Below, one piece after another: positions 18,816-27,454 of a stretch of 64,000 nucleotides of DNA (positions are counted from its first letter, which is position 1; every line of letters begins with the position of its first letter). The stretch is taken from positions 248,001-312,000 of the forward strand of contig NZ_CP096205.1 of NCBI RefSeq assembly GCF_023195775.1, written 5' to 3'. Under the pieces are notes generated by a model, which saw only the letters and a list, made by a program, of their open reading frames with translations, had not been told where the DNA came from and ran no database searches. Made by a program: the position numbers and the translations under genes. The stretch comes from Flavobacterium azooxidireducens. Lineage in GTDB: Bacteria > Bacteroidota > Bacteroidia > Flavobacteriales > Flavobacteriaceae.

Positions 18816-20535
18816 CAATGGAGTATTGATTCCGAGAGTTCAATTGACTTCTATTTTAGACAATACAACTATCACAAACCCAAATTTGGGTCCGCTAGAA
18901 ACCTCAACGTTGGTTTACAATATAGCTGCAGCGGGCACTGCTCCGAACAATGTGGTGGCTGGTTTTTATTATTGGAATAACACCACCTCAAGATGGATTG
19001 CGATTGCGGCATCGGCCGGTTGGGAATTAGACGGAAACGCTACCATTACAACGCCTGCAAATCCGGTAACGTACGGAACATCTCTAATTGGAGCCACCGA
19101 AAATTTTGTTGGAACAACCGACAACAATGATTTCACTATTGGAACCAATAACATCGAAAGAATGCGGGTGAAAAGCACAACCGGAAATGTAGGTATTGGC
19201 ATTGCTACACCAACAGAAAAACTACATGTATTCCAAAACTCTGATGCAAACAAGAGTACAATTTTTGGCGTTGCAAGTCAATTATCAACAGTAGCAGATT
19301 TTCAAAATATTGGTGTAAAAGGATATGCGAATGGTGTTTCCAATTATGGTTTTGCAAATGGTGTTATGGGAATTGCCGATAGAACAAATAGCTACTACGC
19401 CACCGGAGTTTATGGTCATTTAGGAACTACAACACCTTCTTTACCATTTACAAACCAAGCTATTTTTGCCAATGGCAATGGCGAAGCAAGTGTAGGAACA
19501 ATTCATGGTTTATTCGCACAAGCTACCGGAACAAACGCAACTGGTGGAACACGAATAGGTGGTTATTTTACTGCTTCTGGAGCATTAAATAACTACGGAA
19601 TCATCGTGCCCAACGGTGGAGGAAATGTTGGAATTGGAACAATCACTCCAAACCTTGCTCGACTTCAAGTAGATGGTTTGGTAGGAAATACCTCTGCCAT
19701 CTTTAGAGGTTCAGCCACAAGTCAAGGTATTTCAATGGTTGCCGATTGGCCGGGAGTTTATTTTAATTCGTACTACAATGGTGCAATTCGTTCGATGGCG
19801 GGAACTGGATTCACTTCTATAATCAACACAGATCAGTCTGTAGGCGGATTAGTTTTTCAAACTACAAGTGTGGCGAATCCTGCTTCCGGAACAGCAATTG
19901 CCTCAGTTCCGGTGCGAATGACAATTGCCGGAAACGGAAATGTTGGGATTGGTGCTCCAACACCAAGCAATTTATTACATGTAAACAGTGCTACCTCGGG
20001 AGCGGTTCGAATTGTAGATGGAACACAAGCAAATGGACGGGTATTAACTTCCAATGCAACGGGTGTGGCAACATGGCAACCCATCGGAATTAACAATATC
20101 GTGGGCTATATTAGTCCTTCAGGAACTACCATTAATTATACTACTGCTCAATATTTACAAACGGGTTCCTATATCACCCTTCCTCCCGGCCGCTTTGCTG
20201 TAAATGTAAATATGCTGATGGCAAGGAGTTCTTTATCTCGTTCATTTGATAATTCCTTTTTTTGGGTAAGATCATCGTTCTCAGATTCTGCAGGAATAAA
20301 TCCAATGCCATCACCCGACATAGTAGGCTCTGATTTAATCAGTGGAAATCATCCCGGATCTAGTTACTATTCTATGCTTTCCGGAGCAGTAATCATCAAC
20401 AACGCAACCGGAGCTAACAAAACCTATTATTATATAGCCGGCAACGTAGTTACGTACAACACCAACCAAAACATCACCGGTTTTGGTAGTACTTACTGGG
20501 CAGAAGACAACATTATTGCCTATCGATTAAATTAA
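18709..20535 (+). CDS. Surface protein with tail-fibre-like repeats
   Basis: 608 residues; the GTG start at 18709 gives signal peptide KKILTLLLLLPFLAVAQ. The mature part opens with VGVNTTTPKAALDVES and NNGVLIPRVQLTSI, the hallmark of Bacteroidetes surface proteins resembling phage tail fibres. The phrase NVGIGxxTP recurs (NVGIGIATPTEKLHV, NVGIGTITPNLARLQVDG, NVGIGAPTPSNLLHV), which suggests trimeric beta-helix modules separated by variable inserts; the C-terminus is a globular beta domain. Likely an adhesin or surface fibre. It is the largest gene of the operon, and the lipoprotein follows 27 bases later. Confidence 0.8.
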   Translation: MKKILTLLLLLPFLAVAQVGVNTTTPKAALDVESTNNGVLIPRVQLTSILDNTTITNPNLGPLETSTLVYNIAAAGTAPNNVVAGFYYWNNTTSRWIAIAASAGWELDGNATITTPANPVTYGTSLIGATENFVGTTDNNDFTIGTNNIERMRVKSTTGNVGIGIATPTEKLHVFQNSDANKSTIFGVASQLSTVADFQNIGVKGYANGVSNYGFANGVMGIADRTNSYYATGVYGHLGTTTPSLPFTNQAIFANGNGEASVGTIHGLFAQATGTNATGGTRIGGYFTASGALNNYGIIVPNGGGNVGIGTITPNLARLQVDGLVGNTSAIFRGSATSQGISMVADWPGVYFNSYYNGAIRSMAGTGFTSIINTDQSVGGLVFQTTSVANPASGTAIASVPVRMTIAGNGNVGIGAPTPSNLLHVNSATSGAVRIVDGTQANGRVLTSNATGVATWQPIGINNIVGYISPSGTTINYTTAQYLQTGSYITLPPGRFAVNVNMLMARSSLSRSFDNSFFWVRSSFSDSAGINPMPSPDIVGSDLISGNHPGSSYYSMLSGAVIINNATGANKTYYYIAGNVVTYNTNQNITGFGSTYWAEDNIIAYRLN

Positions 20536-20562
20536 TAAATCATAATCTTTAAATCAAAAACA

Positions 20563-21057
20563 ATGAAAACAAAAATTTTAAAATCAGTTGCAATAGTACT
20601 ATTTATGAATATTGGCCTATTTTCTTGCAGTAGCGATTCTGTTATTGATAATGAAGAAAATAGTAATAATACAAATCATTTAAAACCAGCACCACCGGGA
20701 TTACCGGAATTTTATTACCGCCATAATGGTGTAACACCCTATACTAGTGTTCCAGATGCATTTGCAAGCTCCTCTTCTTCTGCCATTTACGCAATGGACG
20801 GGTCGTTTAATGTCATAAAAATTCCGCTAAGTTCTTTAGCTGTCGGTTCTTATCACATCAATATTGGTAGTAATTATTTTACCTACATGTTGCCTACTAA
20901 TATAAATAATTGGAATGGAATACAAGGTTCTGTCAAAATAACACAGAATGATTCATATCTAATTTCAGGGAATTTTAAAATTACAGGTAACGGAATTGGA
21001 TTTACAGGCGTTACTTCTGTAAATGGCTATTTTAATTCAGTCCCAATTCTTCCATAA
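20563..21057 (+). CDS. Lipoprotein of unknown function
   Basis: 164 residues with a lipoprotein signal: KSVAIVLFMNIGLFSC, lipidated Cys at residue 22, followed by SSDS. Acidic residues after the Cys and an Asn-rich linker (NEENSNNTNHLKPAPPG) point to export to the outer membrane surface. The remainder is a small beta-rich domain (GSYHINIGSNYFTYMLP, GSVKITQNDSYLISGNFK). Function unknown. Last gene of the operon; a strong terminator follows. Confidence 0.75.
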   Translation: MKTKILKSVAIVLFMNIGLFSCSSDSVIDNEENSNNTNHLKPAPPGLPEFYYRHNGVTPYTSVPDAFASSSSSAIYAMDGSFNVIKIPLSSLAVGSYHINIGSNYFTYMLPTNINNWNGIQGSVKITQNDSYLISGNFKITGNGIGFTGVTSVNGYFNSVPILP

Positions 21058-21080
21058 TTTTAAGTACTCATTAGTTCACA

Positions 21081-21109
21081 AAAAAAAGCACCCCGAAAGG
21101 TGCTTTTTG
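21081..21109. terminator. Bidirectional terminator
   Basis: AAAAAGCACC, loop CCGAAA, GGTGCTTTTT: a perfect stem with A-run before and T-run after. It ends the secreted-protein operon and, on the other strand, the hsp20 gene. Confidence 0.9.
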
Positions 21110-21125
21110 TCATTTAACTTTATGA

Positions 21126-21560
21126 TTAACCAATTTCAATCATTCGTTTTGGTTTTGGCAATGCTTCTTCGCGTTTTGGAAGCGTAATGTGCAACACACC
21201 ATTTTCATAAGTAGCATTAATATCTGCTTCGTTCACAATTTCAGGAAGAGTAAACGCACGCTTAAAAGAAGAATAGCTAAACTCTTTGCGAGTATATTTT
21301 CCATCATTGTCTTTTTCTTCTTTTTCGTGTTTCGATTCAGAAGAAATAGTTAACACATTGTCATCCAATTCGATGTTAAAATCGGCTTTACTTTTGCCCG
21401 GAGCGGCTAATTCTACCACAAAAGTAGTTTCAGTTTCTTTAATGTTCACAGCCGGAACTGTGTTGTTCATTCGTTCCATGCCACCCATCCAGTCGGGTTT
21501 AAAAAATTCATCAAAAACGGCTGGAAAAGGAAATCGGTTGTTTGTTTTTACTAGTGTCAT
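21126..21560 (-). CDS. hsp20: Small heat shock protein, Hsp20/alpha-crystallin family
   Basis: An ATP-independent chaperone that holds unfolding proteins in soluble oligomers in the cytoplasm. The 144 residues have the normal layout: short N-terminal arm (NNRFPFPAVFDEFFKPDWMG), alpha-crystallin domain (PAVNIKETETTFVVELAAPG to YENGVLHITLPK) with the typical FNIELDDNVLTISSE and the ENGVLHITLPK consensus close to the end, and an IEIG tail that resembles the I-x-I anchoring motif. Monocistronic, sharing a terminator with the operon opposite. Confidence 0.95.
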   Translation of the reverse strand: MTLVKTNNRFPFPAVFDEFFKPDWMGGMERMNNTVPAVNIKETETTFVVELAAPGKSKADFNIELDDNVLTISSESKHEKEEKDNDGKYTRKEFSYSSFKRAFTLPEIVNEADINATYENGVLHITLPKREEALPKPKRMIEIG

Positions 21561-21722
21561 AACGTTATTTTTTTATGGTTAAACATTTTATTTTGACTCA
21601 CAAAAAACAAAGTTTATACCAATTGAATCGTTAAGTCAAATTGACATTTTTTCACACCAAAAACCGTCAAAATTTCAGTTATTTATACTGATTAACAATG
21701 TTTTAACAGACATTTTTTCAGT

Positions 21723-21861
21723 AGCTATTCCCGCTTTCCGCTACAAGCTTTTGCTCAAAAACCTTTTTTTCTAAGGTCCGGCAGGAGCTTCCAAGGTCGC
21801 TCTGCCAAACCACGAAAAAATTGGTTTTCTTCACAAAAGGCTTTTCGCTACAATCGGGGCT
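21723..21861. repeat. Dispersed 139-bp repeat, copy 2
   Basis: Second copy of the element at 6033-6171. It starts AGCTATTCCCGCTTTCCGCT and ends GCAATCGGGGCT; differences are few (for example CCAAGGTCGC here against CCGTTGGTCGC, and CACG against CAAG). It marks the left edge of another accessory segment, as copy 1 does. Confidence 0.85.
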
Positions 21862-21919
21862 AGGGGTTTTTGCAAATATGAATTTTAATAGTAATAAATT
21901 CAAACAGATTGAAAGTCTT

Positions 21920-21949
21920 TTGATAATGTACATTATTTTCCTATTTTTG
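21920..21949 (+). promoter_or_regulatory. Consensus promoter TTG-N19-TATTTTTG
   Basis: TTG at 21920-21922 and TATTTTTG at 21942-21949 with 19 bases between, matching the Flavobacterium sigma-factor consensus. It would drive the CPBP protease gene at 22044 and includes the GTTAGCTG box (22020) in its leader. Confidence 0.65.
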
Positions 21950-22043
21950 AACAAAAGCTCATATTATCTAGTATTTACACATACTTGTGTTAATTATTAT
22001 AATTGATTGATACCAACTAGTTAGCTGCCTGCAAAAAAACTCT

Positions 22044-22760
22044 ATGAAAGGATTATATTTTAGAATATTTATTAGTCTTATATTAATCCTTTTAGGAAAT
22101 AAATTTATTATTGAACAAGAATATACTTATTGGATCGAGAGAGTTTTATATGTTGCTGTCTTCATAATTGGTCTTGGTATTATAATCGATTTTCAAATAA
22201 AAAAAATACCAGAAAAACCTAAGAAAAATATTAATTTAAAAATTATTTTTCTTGGATTTTTTACTATTGCGTCGCTTTATGTATTTGGTCAATCATTTGT
22301 AACACTTAAAAGCGAATTATTTGATTTAGAAATTCAATCTAAAGGTACTATTGAATTCCATTTTGTATTAACTTTACTATTATGGAGCTCTCTTGAAGAA
22401 TTATATACGAGGAGAATTATTGCTCAAACTGTTTCCCAAAAATACTCGTTTATAATGGGAATTTTTGTATCGTCATTAGTATTCAGTTTACTACATTTTT
22501 TTACAGATTCAGGGCTGTTTTATACATTTCTCGGTGGTATAATATTTTCGATGCTTTATTTAAAAACTGGTAGTTTTATTTTAGTAATAGTTTTACACTT
22601 ATTCCATAACTTATTGGTTGCATTTAATAGCGACTATTTTATCATTAAAATGCTACAAATGGAAATTAAAACGATTTTATCGATTGTGATAGCGAGTATA
22701 TTTTGTTATATTTTTTCACTAATAATAATCAACAAAAATTATAAATATATCAGTAGTTAA
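22044..22760 (+). CDS. CPBP family intramembrane metalloprotease (CAAX-type)
   Basis: A polytopic membrane protease of 238 residues with several predicted helices. The catalytic motifs of the Abi/CPBP family are in place: EExxxR as E118-E119-LYTR, FxxxH as FSLLH (H151), and HxxxN as HLFHN (H185, N189). Members process prenylated or peptide substrates and are often linked to bacteriocin immunity; the substrate here is unknown. It is a lone A+T-rich gene with its own promoter, preceded by a GTTAGCTG box at 22020-22027, and lies between the dispersed repeat and two other membrane-protein genes. Confidence 0.92.
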   Translation: MKGLYFRIFISLILILLGNKFIIEQEYTYWIERVLYVAVFIIGLGIIIDFQIKKIPEKPKKNINLKIIFLGFFTIASLYVFGQSFVTLKSELFDLEIQSKGTIEFHFVLTLLLWSSLEELYTRRIIAQTVSQKYSFIMGIFVSSLVFSLLHFFTDSGLFYTFLGGIIFSMLYLKTGSFILVIVLHLFHNLLVAFNSDYFIIKMLQMEIKTILSIVIASIFCYIFSLIIINKNYKYISS

Positions 22761-22765
22761 TAATC

Positions 22766-22798
22766 CCCACACACTACCGAATCCCTTCGTGTGGCATT
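22766..22798. other. Hairpin with CCACAC/GTGTGG arms
   Basis: CCACAC, then ACTACCGAATCCCTTC, then GTGTGG. A very similar sequence follows the orphan gene at 9064 (about 9720-9752): both share the order CCCC, then CGAATnCCTTCGTnTGGCAT. No T-run of terminator quality. It is probably the same type of intergenic element in both places. Confidence 0.55.
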
Positions 22799-22828
22799 TA
22801 TATAATAATAATTTACACTAATATTTAA

Positions 22829-23923
22829 ATGGAAGAAAGTTTTAAAACTTACGAAAAAACTATTCAAAAAAAACATAGTTTTGGCTGGACACCAAAATTT
22901 GATGAAGAATTTAGAACAAACTTAAGCGAAAAAACTTTTGTTCCAATAGCGGAAAAAGCAATCGAAAAATTGGGCTGGGATATTGTTTACAAAGACGAAA
23001 AAAATATTGAAGCTAAAAGAAAAGAATCAGGTTTTGGATTTGAAAAATGGACTGAAATAATATCAATATCCTTTAATCATGGTAAAATTTTAGTTAAAAG
23101 CGAGTCATTAGGTGGTGAGTTTTGGGATAATGGAAGAAACTCAAAAAGAGTTAAATTATTCATACATTCTTTTAAAGAAACTGAAATAAGTTTTGATAAA
23201 CATTCACTTGAACAATTAGAAGTAGAAGTTGACAAAAAAAATAATTGGGATGATTATATAATTCCGGAAAATCTACCAAAACCTCTAACATGGAAGAAAC
23301 CTAATTTTGCTATCCCGATAACAGGAGGAATTCTTATTTCAATATTGTTGAGTTTTACACTTGCTAAATTATCCGTTAATGGAATTTATATAATCTTTTT
23401 ATTTGAATTTTTAGTTGGAGTAGCTATTGCCTTCTCATTAAAATTCCTAATTAAATTTTCAAATTTTTCTGAATTCAAAAAACTACAGTACTTGTTAATT
23501 GGAATGATAATTTTAATTTATGTTTTAAATCAATATTTGCAGTATGAAATAATTTTAAGAGAGAATAATTATGATAGAATTGGTTTTATTGAATTTATCA
23601 AACTTAGATTAAAACAAGGATTAACATTAAAAGGATTAAACACTGGTTGGATCGGATTAATAATTAGTTGGATAATACAATATGTGTTAACATATTATGT
23701 CGCTATTACTAAATTATTTACAATACTAACTTTTTATCAATTAGAAAGAGTGCCGGTTGAAGTTGTTGACTTCGCTTATTATCATTTTTTTAAAGACAAA
23801 ACCGAAGACGAAGTTAGAAAAGAATTATCTTTAAAAGGTTGGAGTGATGAACAAAATCAAAATGAAGTTTTTGAAGCTATTGATGCCATTCACGATGCAA
23901 CAGAAATCAATCGATTAAAATAA
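22829..23923 (+). CDS. Multi-pass membrane protein, unknown function
   Basis: 364 residues. The N-terminal part of about 155 residues is soluble and resembles a small beta domain (IEKLGWDIVYKDEKNIEAKRK, then FGFEKWTEIISISFNHGKI). Three or four membrane helices follow (FAIPITGGILISILLSFTLA, IIFLFEFLVGVAIAFSLKF, LLIGMIILIYVLNQYL, WIGLIISWIIQYVLTYYVAI), and a C-terminal helical tail resembles an EF-hand-free DNA/protein interaction helix pair (DEVRKELSLKGWSDEQNQNE). No named family recognised. A+T-rich and isolated by about 70-140 bases on each side. Confidence 0.7.
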   Translation: MEESFKTYEKTIQKKHSFGWTPKFDEEFRTNLSEKTFVPIAEKAIEKLGWDIVYKDEKNIEAKRKESGFGFEKWTEIISISFNHGKILVKSESLGGEFWDNGRNSKRVKLFIHSFKETEISFDKHSLEQLEVEVDKKNNWDDYIIPENLPKPLTWKKPNFAIPITGGILISILLSFTLAKLSVNGIYIIFLFEFLVGVAIAFSLKFLIKFSNFSEFKKLQYLLIGMIILIYVLNQYLQYEIILRENNYDRIGFIEFIKLRLKQGLTLKGLNTGWIGLIISWIIQYVLTYYVAITKLFTILTFYQLERVPVEVVDFAYYHFFKDKTEDEVRKELSLKGWSDEQNQNEVFEAIDAIHDATEINRLK

Positions 23924-24062
23924 AAAGCTTAGACTATCATAGATTTTCTATAATAAAATTTTATTATTTTTATGTTAGTAAAGTTCACGATCAAGATTGC
24001 TTTTTAAAATGTAGCATTTAGAACAAAAGCCTAAAGACAAACCTAAACTAACTAATAAAAAA

Positions 24063-24680
24063 ATGATAGGAATCAAAACAGTAAAACCATATAAACAAGT
24101 TGACCATCAATTTATTGGAACTCAATTTTTAATCGTAGTATTTCCTCTAATCCCCATCAACAGTTATTTTATAATTGACGACTTAGTGGAAAGAAGTTTT
24201 GAAATTGGAATTAATTGGAAGCATTTAGTCAAAATATATTCCGGTATTTTAACTTTTATCATCATTGTTTTAATGATTTTACCTGAATTTCTTCACTGGA
24301 GTATTTCCATAAAAACGCTGATCATTGTGACATCTTTATCTTTGACATTAGGATTAATTTTCAATTTTGACAGAATGGATCAGGATGAAAAAGAGAAGCG
24401 ATTGTTTTTTGGAAAAGTTGTCGGAATTAATGCTCTCCCAAGCTATATGAGTATGAGTGCCGCATTACTTCTTAGAAATAAATTTACAATTGCATTAAAA
24501 AATCAAATTAACACCAGTGAGAATTGGAAAGAAATTCTAGACAAAAAATTGTATTCAGACCAAGACATTCCTTTAATTTATATCATCGCAGAATACCAAT
24601 ATAGAATCGATCCAAGTGATGAAAACAAAGCAGTTTTAACTAATTTTAAACAACAAACCACATTGGCTAAAAAAAATTAG
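24063..24680 (+). CDS. Membrane protein of unknown function
   Basis: 205 residues with two or three hydrophobic segments (FLIVVFPLIPINSYFII, about 22-38; IYSGILTFIIIVLMILPEFL; LIIVTSLSLTLGLIFNF) and a helical cytoplasmic C-terminal part ending in KKN (SENWKEILDKKLYSDQD). The N-terminus GIKTVKPYKQVDHQFIGTQF is polar and may be a cytoplasmic lead. I know no function. Isolated, same strand as its neighbours, A+T-rich. Bases 23924-24062 upstream show no structure worth calling. Confidence 0.65.
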   Translation: MIGIKTVKPYKQVDHQFIGTQFLIVVFPLIPINSYFIIDDLVERSFEIGINWKHLVKIYSGILTFIIIVLMILPEFLHWSISIKTLIIVTSLSLTLGLIFNFDRMDQDEKEKRLFFGKVVGINALPSYMSMSAALLLRNKFTIALKNQINTSENWKEILDKKLYSDQDIPLIYIIAEYQYRIDPSDENKAVLTNFKQQTTLAKKN

Positions 24681-24794
24681 AATAAATCGTCTTTTCATCT
24701 ATCTAGAATTTTTCTTTTGTAAAGTCATTTTCCAAACTAACTCCACTAAACCTCAGGAATTCATTCTATACTAACCAACCAACAAAAAAACATA

Positions 24795-25934
24795 ATGAGC
24801 ACCCGAAAAAAAATAGCCATAATTGGCGGTGGCATAGCAGGACTAACCTTTGCTCGTTGCTTGACCACAGCTGACTATGACATTCATATTTTTGAAAAAA
24901 AAGAAGATTTTGGAGAAATTGGAGCCGCAATAAGTGTTTTCCCAAATGCTCTTTGCGTCATGGATGACATTGGTTTGCTTCCGGAAATCCTTGCCAATAG
25001 TGGACAATTTAAAACAGTTTACCTCAAAACCAACAAAGGAAAAATTCTCAGCAAGACAGAACCCAAAAGCGATTATCCGGTAATTTGCATTCACAGAGCA
25101 GATTTACACCGGATTCTTTTATCTAAAATTGACGCAAAACTTTATACCAATTATTCGCTACATAAACTTACCCATCAAAACAACGGTCAAATTGAACTTG
25201 AATTTGAAAACAAAGAAACCCTCCTTTTTGATGCTGTAATTGGTGCAGACGGCATTCATTCTGTCGTGAGACAACACATTATCAAGGATGGCAAACCAAT
25301 TTTTAGAGGTTATAGCATTTGGCGTGGCGTGGTAAAAACAGATTTTGACATCGGCTATGCCAGTGAAACTTTCGGAAAAGGACAACGAGTGGGAATTGTT
25401 CCTATCAAAAACGGAGTCTACGGTTGGTGGGCAACCAACAACGAAGCCTTTATGCAAGACGACAGTCCGGAAGGTACAAAACAGAAACTAAACCGCTTGT
25501 TTGGCGATTGGCATTATCCCGTTCCTGATCTCATAAACAATACCGAACACATCCTGAAAAACAGTTTGGTAGATAGAAAACCAAAAAAAGGTTGGACTAG
25601 TGGTCATGCCACCTTATTGGGGGATGCTGCCCACCCTACCACGCCCAACTTAGGACAAGGCGGTTGTATGGCCATGGAAGGGGCATATATTCTAGCCAAA
25701 TCAATTCAAAAATATGGCATCACATCTACTGCATTTGAAAGGTATGAAACACTGCAATTTCCACGCTCAGAAAATATAGTCAACGAAAGTTTAAAACTAG
25801 GCAAAATGGGGCAACTCACTAACCCCGTACTAATTGGATTACGGAATTTTGCTTTTAAAATTATGCCCTCAAACGTAGCCATGAAAATGATTGATAAATA
25901 CTTTTCGTATAGAGTAACAAAACTTAATATATAA
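24795..25934 (+). CDS. FAD-dependent monooxygenase, aromatic-ring hydroxylase type
   Basis: 379 residues of the PHBH-like flavoprotein monooxygenase family, which insert one oxygen atom into an organic substrate using NAD(P)H. FAD motifs: N-terminal Rossmann IAIIGGGIAGLTFARCL (GxGxxG), the DG motif in GADGIHSVVR, and LLGDAAHPTTPNLGQGG (GD motif). Substrate-binding residues lie between and are not informative. No partner pathway genes are adjacent, so the substrate is unknown. It may form a two-gene unit with the YdeI-type gene that starts 31 bases after its stop, but this is not certain. Confidence 0.93.
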   Translation: MSTRKKIAIIGGGIAGLTFARCLTTADYDIHIFEKKEDFGEIGAAISVFPNALCVMDDIGLLPEILANSGQFKTVYLKTNKGKILSKTEPKSDYPVICIHRADLHRILLSKIDAKLYTNYSLHKLTHQNNGQIELEFENKETLLFDAVIGADGIHSVVRQHIIKDGKPIFRGYSIWRGVVKTDFDIGYASETFGKGQRVGIVPIKNGVYGWWATNNEAFMQDDSPEGTKQKLNRLFGDWHYPVPDLINNTEHILKNSLVDRKPKKGWTSGHATLLGDAAHPTTPNLGQGGCMAMEGAYILAKSIQKYGITSTAFERYETLQFPRSENIVNESLKLGKMGQLTNPVLIGLRNFAFKIMPSNVAMKMIDKYFSYRVTKLNI

Positions 25935-25965
25935 ACATAGATAGTTTTCAATAACATATAGTTAA

Positions 25966-26544
25966 ATGAACCAAAGCGAAACCGAAATATTTTATCCTTG
26001 CACGCTTTCCATGTGGCGAGAGTGGTTAGAGAAAAACCACCAAAGTAAACAAGCCGTATGGGTTGTATTTTACAGAAAAAGTTCAAAGAAAAATTCAATC
26101 ACATGGAGTGAAGCGGTTGATGTAGCTTTGTGCTTTGGTTGGATAGACAGCAAAAAGATTAAAATTGATGATGAAACCTCGCATCAATTTTTTAGCAAAC
26201 GAAAAGCCAAGAGCACTTGGTCAAAAATAAATAAACAAAAAGTAGAAAAACTCATTGCCAGCGGACTCATGACAGAAGAAGGACATAAAAGCATCGCTAC
26301 TGCAAAACAAAATGGTTCTTGGACAATCTTAGACGAAGTAGAAGAATTAATTGTTCCCAGCGATTTACAAGCTGAATTTGCTATTCATCCGGCAGCTAAA
26401 GAATTCTTTAATAGTTTGAGTAAATCTGTTAAAAAAGGCATCCTCCAATGGCTCGTACTTGCCAAAAGATCAGAAACAAGACAAAACCGCATCACCGAAA
26501 TCATTGAACGTGCCAAACAAAAATTAAAACCCAAACATTTGTAA
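25966..26544 (+). CDS. YdeI/OmpD-associated family protein
   Basis: 192 residues matching the YdeI/OmdA family, first noted in connection with bacterial envelope stress and peptide resistance. Signature stretches are the N-terminal MWREWLEKNHQSKQAVWVVF, ALCFGWIDSKKIKIDDETS, FSKRKAKSTWSKINKQKV and, near the end, KGILQWLVLAKRSETRQNRI. It has no signal peptide, so it is probably cytoplasmic. A possible two-gene transcript with the FAD monooxygenase is suggested by the 31-base gap. Its biochemical activity is unknown. Confidence 0.92.
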   Translation: MNQSETEIFYPCTLSMWREWLEKNHQSKQAVWVVFYRKSSKKNSITWSEAVDVALCFGWIDSKKIKIDDETSHQFFSKRKAKSTWSKINKQKVEKLIASGLMTEEGHKSIATAKQNGSWTILDEVEELIVPSDLQAEFAIHPAAKEFFNSLSKSVKKGILQWLVLAKRSETRQNRITEIIERAKQKLKPKHL

Positions 26545-26680
26545 AAGATAGACATTGCTTGAATAAGTTTAGAACTTTAAACTATTTCATATTTACTTTT
26601 TGAAGAATTTATCGAGGTGTAGAAGTTTTTTGTATTTTAGTGAAAAATATAATACGCTACTTAGTTGCGGTTATAAATAA

Positions 26681-26690
26681 GTTACCAGTA
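26681..26690 (+). other. Cassette-like start box GTTACCAGTA
   Basis: GTTACCAGTA sits 22 bases before the gene at 26713. Its reverse complement, allowing one mismatch, is TACTGGTAAG at 27310-27319, just after that gene's stop. Integron cassettes show exactly this: a cassette's first bases are complementary to its own end. Confidence 0.55.
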
Positions 26691-26712
26691 ATTTTAACCG
26701 AAAAATCCTGAA

Positions 26713-27303
26713 ATGGACAATTTAATATTTTATAGTTTAGGTTTCTTAATATTACTTCCGATATTAATTGGTTATTATGTTGACTACAAAAACGACCCAA
26801 AAGAATTCAAATTATCATTAAAATCTTTATTGAATAAACGTTCATTAAAAGCTTTATTGTTTTTAATAATATATTTCAGTTTAATTAAAATTTACGAACA
26901 TACGATTCCATTAAATAAAAACAACGGAATTGAATTTAATTCGACAAGAGAAAAACTTGGAATACCTAAAATTGGTGAAAATTGGAAAATAGGCAAAACT
27001 GAATCCAGACAATTTAAAACCTATTGGTGGAAAACTGAACCAAGAAATGGACACTTTAAAAAAGTAATTGAATATGGAATTTTAAAAGCGAAAACCGAAA
27101 CTGACTTTTATCAAAACAAAAGGCAAGTTGGAACTTTTGCTTGGTCAGTTTTCAACTTTGAAAATAATACATTTGAATACTTTTTGGAAAAACCGAATAA
27201 TAAAATATATTCAGTCACAGAAAAAGGGAATTTGAAATATGAAAAACCGACAATAGAAATGAGAATATCTAAAACCGAATTTGAAAAATATATAACTGAA
27301 TAA
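26713..27303 (+). CDS. Single-anchor membrane protein, unknown function
   Basis: 196 residues with two N-terminal hydrophobic stretches (LIFYSLGFLILLPILIGYYV, about 3-23; SLKALLFLIIYFSLIKIY, about 44-62) and a polar C-terminal domain (TWIKTE-type, REKLGIPKIGENWKIGKT, then FAWSVFNFENNTFEYFLEKP) likely on the far side of the membrane. No motif known. The gene is bounded by the self-complementary boxes at 26681 and 27310, so it is an accessory cassette candidate. Confidence 0.68.
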   Translation: MDNLIFYSLGFLILLPILIGYYVDYKNDPKEFKLSLKSLLNKRSLKALLFLIIYFSLIKIYEHTIPLNKNNGIEFNSTREKLGIPKIGENWKIGKTESRQFKTYWWKTEPRNGHFKKVIEYGILKAKTETDFYQNKRQVGTFAWSVFNFENNTFEYFLEKPNNKIYSVTEKGNLKYEKPTIEMRISKTEFEKYITE

Positions 27304-27309
27304 AAAAAC

Positions 27310-27449
27310 TACTGGTAAGACAGGTTTTGCAAGATTGCGGGTTTTGGGCTTAATTTAAAGTTGGTTTTGTATCTTTGAGTTTAGTGTTTAACCTAAATTT
27401 AGGGCTTATTTAGTCAGCAACCTCGCAAAGTCCCAAACTGTTAGCAGTA
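27310..27449 (+). other. attC-like junction between two cassette-like genes
   Basis: Left arm TACTGGTAAG (27310-27319) with TTTTGCAAG and GCGGGTT; right arm CCTCGCAAAG and GTTAGCAGTA (27440-27449). The arms fold into an imperfect, bulged stem. The left end matches the previous unit's own start box, and the right end begins the next unit, as expected for a hybrid attC in a cassette array. A promoter lies in the loop (27344-27377). No integrase gene is in the window. Confidence 0.55.
27344..27377 (+). promoter_or_regulatory. Consensus promoter inside the attC-like spacer
   Basis: TTG at 27344-27346, 23 bases, then TATCTTTG at 27370-27377, within the published Flavobacterium spacing range. It would supply the gene at 27455 with a promoter of its own, unlike classical integron cassettes. 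Confidence 0.6.
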
Positions 27450-27454
27450 ACATT

